Part shown: piece by piece, positions 58,314 through 64,000 of the stretch
How positions within the stretch are numbered: position 1 is the stretch's first letter
Layout: every line of letters starts with the position of its first letter
Assembly (NCBI GenBank): GCA_023897205.1
Contig: JAHWDD010000004.1
Coordinates: forward strand, 992,001 to 1,056,000
Origin: Exophiala sp. HKRS030
Lineage: Eukaryota; Ascomycota; Eurotiomycetes; Chaetothyriales; Herpotrichiellaceae
Reading direction: 5' to 3'
Length of the DNA stretch: 64,000 nt
Made by a program: the position numbers and the translations under genes
The notes under the pieces: model-generated
Told to the model about the DNA's origin: nothing
The model's input: the letters and a program-made list of their open reading frames with translations, nothing else
Database searches by the model: none

Positions 58314-59578
58314 GTGATGGATGAGTTGAACTCAATGTTCAAATACTTGCCCTTCTAAACATAGAGAACAAGAACACGAATTGATCAGCCATAGTTCTTG
58401 GTTCACTGTTCATGGGTTAATGGTTCACAGGTCAAGATGAGAAAAAAGGGCAATGCATTCTTTCAGTCAGCAGGGTGTGTGGGTGTTATCATTGGGTGTT
58501 TGGGGCGTGTCACTTGGTCGAAATTGCTTTCCCTGGTTGAAATCGAAACGAAAGCAACGCAAATGTGTAACTTGTACAATAGCCATGGAATGACACGAAC
58601 GAACGAATGGGACTGGGCCAACAAAGACTACTGGAGTTTGGGGGTGTCATTTTGAGCGTGAGCGTATGGGATTCAGCAGGAAAGACAAAGCGAGAGAGCG
58701 TATGGACAGCCTATCTGGCTCGAGGAATGGGAGGACACACAGCATTGTGTTGTGTTATCTTGTCAAAGTGTGCTTTTCCCCCAATGCGTTGCTTCTTCTT
58801 GAGTTTCTTTTCTCTCTCCTTTCGTTCTTTCATAACCAGGCAGCTCATGTGCTGGACTGTACATTCCTTTTTTTTCATTGTATCTCTCTGGCAGGCATCT
58901 CTCACTCATTTCGTGTTTTCCCACCTCTTGTTGTCTGCCTGAGCAAGAACAGCCTCATCGTCAAAGAAGGGACGGGCACTCGGGTATCGGGATTCTTTGC
59001 CTTGCACGACAACGATGCGCTTGTTTTTGCTAAGCAACAATGAGGCGGAACCGAGCTTAGAACGGAAGCACCTGACGGAGCAACCCAGGCAGGCAGGCGT
59101 GGGAAGGACACATGCCTGCGTCGGGCCTGAGTTTGGTCAATAGTCACTAGCACTACTAATTCCATCTTGCCATAACTTTTCTTCCCTGTAGTAATCGCTT
59201 GCTGATGGATAACCGAAGTGATGTTCTCTGCCAGTCTCACTTCATTTAGAACAACAACAACAACAGTGCACTAGTGATTGGGCTTGAGTATCGTTGGTGT
59301 AGAGCGCGATAGAATGCCCGAGTTTGAAGCCGGACGGTCCTCGGTCCTCATCGAGAGCAAGAATGATGAGCGAGTACGGACGTAGTGCCTGGACTTTTCT
59401 CCCTCGAGATCCGTCAGCGAATTGTCCCCCCGACCAGGGAGGGAGTTGGACACGCGTCGCCTTTGGTCAGCCCAGCCAGGCGCACATGACACCGACGAGT
59501 AAAGGCCGGTCATCAGCAAAGAAGAAAAATGCCCCCGTGCTAGCACCCAACTCTTCGTTCTCCGTGGAAGGTAAAAAA

Positions 59579-59607
59579 AGGGTCAGTAGGGTCAGTAGGG
59601 TCAGTAT
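59579..59607. repeat. Short tandem repeat, three units of about 10 bp
   Basis: The unit GGGTCAGTA occurs three times in succession. It is not TTAGGG and so is not a telomere repeat; no role is apparent. Confidence 0.7.
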
Positions 59608-61944
59608 TGCGCGAGTCCGGGAAAACTTGAGGAGAGAGTCAACCCCCCTCCCAGGCCTTTCCGGCAGTGTCTGGCGTTCCCAAAAAGTGAGGCTGCCTTT
59701 GAGCGTGCGAGTTCCGCTAGCGCGTCTCAATGTGACTTCTGGCCTGATCTTTCATTAGTACTCCATAACGTAGGTGTGTTTCTGGAAAGTCGATCACACC
59801 TTCTCACGAAAAGTATGTTTCCAGGAAAGAGATGGAGCATGTGGAAGGGGGTTGCCGGTCAGCTAGATGAATCCCCAAGACGAACATGCTTTCGTACGCG
59901 CCAGCGCAATCAGAGTAGCTCAGATCAAGTTTCCTGTTCCACTTTGAGAGCGTGTAGTAGGAAAGCCCTGGCAAGACGTCAGGTACAGTTGGACATCGTA
60001 CATGTGGTTCGCAAACCAAAGGATGTGCTATGTTGCTGTGTCGTGCTCGTACTGTCCCGGAAGGGGGAGGGGCGCCATGGAGCACATAGATCCAACTTGC
60101 TCGACTGCCGAACCATGACATAAATCACGCTTAGTGGAGGTCACTCGGGGTCCTTCAGAGGCAGGAAGGACATCTCTTCTGGCAAGAGAGCCAATTGGGG
60201 CGCAGGTGGTAGCAGCTTCAAAAGAGTGCAGCCAACCAGGAAAGTTGGTGTTCAAATCTAGGGAAGTGAGCGCCCGGCATGAGCACCGTATCAGAAGACT
60301 GTAACCACCGGCCGAGCTACTATTTCGTCCGGAGCCACTTGCTGAGCAGGGGTTGATGAGCGCAACTGTCTGCGGTAGAGGAGTAGAGCTCGACGGACTC
60401 AAACATTGGAGGCTTGGTGTTTGGGTGCAATTCGAACACTTGGTCTTCGCGACAAGCTACTCGTACTGTATGCGGAGAGGAGTAGAACGGGCGCCACGGC
60501 GTCGGGTGATGGATTGTGTCGATGAGCCCGATGACGTAGACGACCAAGGAGGCTTTCTGGTAAAGGGGTGTCTTGGTCATGCCATCCTCGTCTAATGGTG
60601 AAGAAATTAGATGTGCCGGCCGAAGGGTCCTTCACAATGGTGAGAGCGCTGATCATTCAACAGTGAGGCGAAGAGAGACTTGGTCGTCTCTTTTAAGCAG
60701 TTCCTTTCTGTCAGACGCCCCGCTTGTATCCGAACTTTGATCTCAACCTGAGCAGAAGTTGGAGTGGCTGGACTACTCGTTATTGGCATCATGATGCATC
60801 CCTGTCGCGTGTGCAGCCCACACGGGGCACGAGTAACCAGGAATAATGCCAAAGCTTCGGTACGAGGGACGGGTAGATACGGCTAGTCTCGACGACGGCG
60901 ACGACGATCATGGTTCGTCGTTCTGACCCAGATGAAAGTTCGAGAATTATGAAAATTACCCGTCCAGAGGGTATGGCACCAGGACCTTTTCGGAAATGGA
61001 TCGATCCTGTGACGGACTAAGAACTCCATTGCTCCATTTCGGCATTTGCAAAGAATCATTCTCATTGAAGATCACGTCTCGAGTCGAGAATTGATTGCAA
61101 GGGTGTCTGCATAGTAGCTTCTGGGCCGATCCGTGGGAGCTGGCACGTTTGGTCAACAAGGGTGAGAAAGGATCCTCCGAGAGCCTTGCAAAAGTTGATT
61201 GGTGCGCAGATCAATTTGGCAGGGCTGTTCTAAGTCAGGTAGCGATGTGCATTCAAAAGCCAGCCATTTTAGCCCAGAGCAGGTTCGGGTTGAATCAGGG
61301 TGCTGAACCGATTCGACCTCGATATCCTGTATAGCATTGCTTGAGCAGCCTCACATTTCGGGGGTTGCAAAAGTCTCCTCTTGTAGACCACATGACCGGC
61401 AGTTGTTGTGGATGCCCAACCCATCGTGTTAAAGCTCCCTGTGAATGTTCGGTTTACCATCGCCGGGCTCTAATGTTCGACCCGCCAAACAAGCCTTCGG
61501 GAAAAGGGCTGGTATGGAAGAAAAAGACTGGATTCAATGGCGTGGACGCTAAGTCCCGCTCTGAAACAGGAGGACGACGTAATTGTGTCCTCGGCCAAGG
61601 TTGGATGGCACAGGTGCCGTAGCCCTGTTGACCTTGTCGTCGTTTTCTCGGAAGCCAGGAATTAGTTGGTGTTGGGCACACGAAGCAGAGCACTACGATA
61701 TTGGACTGGTTCCCCAAGGTGTAATCCACAGGCAGGTCTGTTCTAGTTCGCAAACAAGGGAAGATTCAAAAATTGTCGCCATAGGAGTGGTCATACAAGA
61801 CCTGAAGGAGAGCCATAAGGCAGTGGGCAGGTTTGGCATTGCAGGAAGGAGATGCTTTCGACCGCGCCCTGGCCCATATTCCACGTGTACAAATAAGAGA
61901 TGACGGGTTATCCACGGTACAGAGGTGAACAGCTGACAAGGCGC

Positions 61945-62937
61945 CTAGGATTGCTTTCTCAGACGAGCGGTGTCAGAGGACAGGAAGGAGGAGTCGCAGG
62001 CTTTGCATAGCATGTTAGATGGCGCAGAAGCTGCTTGAATGCTGTCAAAGCTCAGCTGCAGGACATGCGATGCAGCAGCATTCGGCTGCGCGAGCAGTGA
62101 TGTTGCGCTGTGCTGCCCTTCATGCCTCGGATCAAAAGGGTATTGCTCGCAGCGAAGATCATAGCAGGTGTCCCGGGTGGCAACAATACGAGTAACATGG
62201 GCCGTAGTCCTGGATTGAGGCACTCCACAAAGGATGATCGCAGGTCGAGGCTGATCTCTTGAAGTGAAATCGCCACCAAGCGTGGCACCATTGGTAGTTG
62301 AAGACCTTGGGTAACCCGTTAGTCCACGTGTGCCGCAGCAAAAAGACCGAAGCTTTCCGCGTCCTGGGTCGCAAGGGGCCTCGGGGTAGTTTAGCGCAGC
62401 GGAAGGGACATGCACCCAAGTGGACTTGGGCGAGGGAGAGCAAAGCAACAAGTGGGTGTCGGGTGTAAGATGAAGCTGGGATCTTTTCAAAGTGAGGCGG
62501 ATGAGCAAATTCGCCTTGAGATCAGCTCGGCTTCTGATTGGCTCGTTGCCAGCCACATCCTGGCCTCGCGCTGCCCCCTTCGACTTGGTACCAGTCGAAA
62601 CAAGGCAATGATTGGAGCACTGTGAGGTATGTTTTGCCAGAACGCCTGTATTGTGTGTTTTTGATGTTCCGGGACGGAGCCTCTCGTACAACCAGGGATG
62701 CAGCTTCCTCAACACCATGTCATTGGTGTGCGCGAACCAGCCACCGACGACGACTCCTCTCCTGAGAGATTTATATGACCCCCTGCAACTCCCTCTCAAT
62801 GACAAGAAAAGGTCTACCAGAGCAAGGAAAAGAACATAACTGAATCCCCAAAGCAACAGTAGTAGCAACAACATCGACGCCATCACCGGCTTCACCTTCA
62901 AGTCTTCTTGATCCAATACGTTCAGGTGAACTGTCAT
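61945..62937 (-). CDS. Orphan ORF, 330 aa, possible membrane-anchored protein
   Basis: An uninterrupted minus-strand frame, which stays open even further upstream (to about 63027). From the ATG at 62937 it gives 330 aa. An internal start MASMLLLLLLLWGFSYVLFLALVDLFLSLRG begins a strong hydrophobic segment that would act as signal anchor. The rest is Ser/Thr/Arg-rich without domains or repeats. I do not recognise it. Length without stops is unlikely by chance in balanced sequence, but composition may contribute, and amino acids look unstructured. It starts 25 bp from, and opposite to, the start of the Asn-Gly-repeat gene. Confidence 0.3.
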   Translation of the reverse strand: MTVHLNVLDQEDLKVKPVMASMLLLLLLLWGFSYVLFLALVDLFLSLRGSCRGSYKSLRRGVVVGGWFAHTNDMVLRKLHPWLYERLRPGTSKTHNTGVLAKHTSQCSNHCLVSTGTKSKGAARGQDVAGNEPIRSRADLKANLLIRLTLKRSQLHLTPDTHLLLCSPSPKSTWVHVPSAALNYPEAPCDPGRGKLRSFCCGTRGLTGYPRSSTTNGATLGGDFTSRDQPRPAIILCGVPQSRTTAHVTRIVATRDTCYDLRCEQYPFDPRHEGQHSATSLLAQPNAAASHVLQLSFDSIQAASAPSNMLCKACDSSFLSSDTARLRKQS

Positions 62938-62961
62938 ACAGCAGTGACCTCCCCATTCACA

Positions 62962-63460
62962 ATGCCTCAATCCAACGGCATAACTAATGGCATAACTAAC
63001 GGCATTAACGGCACAAACGGCACACACGGCACAATCAGCGATTACTGGTTACCTGGATATGGGCTTTCTCGACATATCGTCCTTCGACAGATGCAATACC
63101 ATCTTGGCCCTACTGCCACAGTACGGCCATACTCCTATCAGGTACAGAAGGCAACACTCATCCTCGAGAGGTGCAGACACTCACCAGTTCCAGGGGCGTG
63201 AAGGCTACCTCATCAACGGACGAGAACTGACGAAGGTGAGATGCCTCTACCTGCTCTGTCCATGTGGAATAGTGACTGACCACCTTCTCTAGGAACAAAT
63301 CGACGACCTCAAACGACAGTCTAGAGAGTATGAGAGGCAGCAGACCATCCGCATGTCCGGAAGGCCTATGACAACCACCGAGTCCCCAGAGCGTGATATC
63401 AACGAACCTATTGTGGTGACTATCGGGAGTCGACGGTCAGCCTACCACAGATATCGATGA
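62962..63460 (+). CDS. Small fungal protein with N-terminal Asn-Gly repeats, unknown function
   Basis: Three exons, 62962-63141, 63194-63235 and 63293-63460 (introns 52 and 57 bp), give 129 aa. The start is MPQSNGITNGITNGINGTNG followed by THGTISDYWLPGYGLSRHIVLRQMQYHLGP, YSYQGREGYLINGRELTKEQIDDLKRQSREYERQQ and a basic tail ending AYHRYR. The N-terminal repeats are encoded by tandem GGCATAACTAAT-like units. The part DYWLPGYGLSR ... YQGREGYLI ... EQIDDLK looks like a small protein family seen in several filamentous ascomycetes, to my recollection without assigned function. Both introns close the frame and unite the conserved YQGREGYL motif, which supports the model. Confidence 0.7.
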
Positions 63461-63698
63461 CACTGTGGGCCGGAGAACACATTTGTCGTTTAATCTCTTT
63501 CCATATTTCTATCAAAGGGTCTCACGTTGTTCAACTTCCATATCGGAGTTCACCAAGGAGTCGCACACTGGGGAGAGGGTAGCAAATGAAGTGCACAATT
63601 TCCAAGTCAAGATTCGATGTATCTTGATGTATCTCCAATGGAGCACCGTCTAGCGGCCATGACTATATCTCCATGCCACCGCCGTCACTGGTGATGAT

Positions 63699-63994
63699 CT
63701 ATTTCGGAGGGAATTTCTCGGGGGAATGTCGTCGTCTTATAGCGGGTGATAGCACTTGTATCAATACTAGGAGCTTGACAATATGGGGAGGGCATATGTC
63801 AGCATCGACGCGTTTAGGCTCGAGAGTGAAGTGATATTTGAGGTGGATTGATCTGTCCGAGGTGATATTGACTAGGTGGAATTGTTCGGAGAAGATGGCC
63901 TTGTCGTATGTTTCGTCCATGATGACCACCCGTGAACTCTTTGATCTGGGATGGGATTGGTTGGTCGACTGCAATATCTTGTCTATCAGGTCGA
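63699..63994 (-). CDS. Possible 3' exon of a gene running off the window
   Basis: A minus-strand frame, open to a TAG at 63699, includes RVVIMDETYDKAIFSEQFHLVNITSDRSIHLKYHFTLEPKRVDADI. It lacks its own convincing start: a stop lies just before 63994 and the first ATG is internal. It may be an exon spliced to sequence beyond the window, or a non-coding frame. I recognise no family. Confidence 0.25.
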
Positions 63995-64000
63995 ATTATG

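Larger units (their letters stand above)
58314..62961. other. 4.6-kb gene-poor region
   Basis: No recognised gene lies between the Ace2/Swi5 gene and the Asn-Gly-repeat gene. It holds a 10-bp tandem unit (GGGTCAGTA plus one base) at about 59579-59607, a T-rich tract near 58867-58878 and one long orphan ORF at 61945-62937 on the minus strand (separate entry). Many shorter frames on both strands show no domains. The first kilobase may include a long 3' untranslated region of the regulator gene. Confidence 0.5.

Noticed and set aside
59579..59607. Telomere-like tandem GGGTCAGTA
   Set aside because: Unit differs from TTAGGG, only three copies, and sits in the middle of the window.
60190..60270. 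GTTCAAATC resembling a tRNA B box
   Set aside because: No matching A box or cloverleaf at the right distance.

Overview
The window comes from the nuclear genome of a filamentous ascomycete (Pezizomycotina). Genes are mostly split by short 49-91 bp introns with GTRNGT-like donors and CTAAC/CTGAC branch sites. The gene content is typical of that group: a Zn2Cys6 regulator, vacuolar carboxypeptidase Y, a btgE-type GH17 cell-wall protein, a GPR1/FUN34/YaaH transporter, Mis14 and Ldb17. A Eurotiomycetes-like origin is plausible, but I cannot place it further without a search.

Layout. 1-1097 holds the truncated start of an AKR7-like aldo/keto reductase on the minus strand. 1.1-9.6 kb is a gene desert with a dense cluster of a 9-mer (TACGGAGTA / TACTCCGTA). 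9.6-17 kb carries an unrecognised multi-exon gene, the Hsp90 co-chaperone cyclophilin CYP40/Cpr6 with a perfect heat-shock element upstream, the ribosome-rescue factor Dom34 and an unrecognised 596-aa protein with a PCNA-binding (PIP) box. 17-25.4 kb carries an MFS transporter and an acetate-type transporter in divergent orientation, a small secreted protein, and RPS18. 26-33.8 kb carries carboxypeptidase Y, Ldb17/SPIN90 and a GH17 glucanase.

35.5-50.2 kb is a run of seven minus-strand genes: a zinc-free dehydrogenase, a Zn2Cys6 transcription factor, a MIT-AAA ATPase of the spastin/Sap1 type, a mitoferrin-like carrier, an Ariadne RBR ubiquitin ligase and eIF2B-epsilon (six well-defined families; the dehydrogenase and regulator may form a local pair). 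51-58.3 kb carries Sec14, Mis14, ubiquitin-S27a and an Ace2/Swi5-type C2H2 regulator. 58.3-62.9 kb is a second gene-poor block, containing one long orphan ORF on the minus strand. The window ends with a small Asn-Gly-repeat protein and a possible exon of a gene running off the edge.

Most genes are unrelated housekeeping functions, and no obvious biosynthetic cluster, transposon, rRNA, tRNA or CRISPR was seen. The most unusual signals are these: 17 exact copies of the 9-mer, all outside coding exons, against about 0.5 expected by chance; a GC-AG intron in the MFS gene; a 10-nt microexon; a possible frameshift in the gene at 9.6-10.8 kb; the PIP-box orphan; the uncatalogued secreted protein; and the 330-aa orphan ORF next to the Asn-Gly-repeat gene. 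Splice sites were assigned by hand and checked by reading-frame closure; none has transcript support here.
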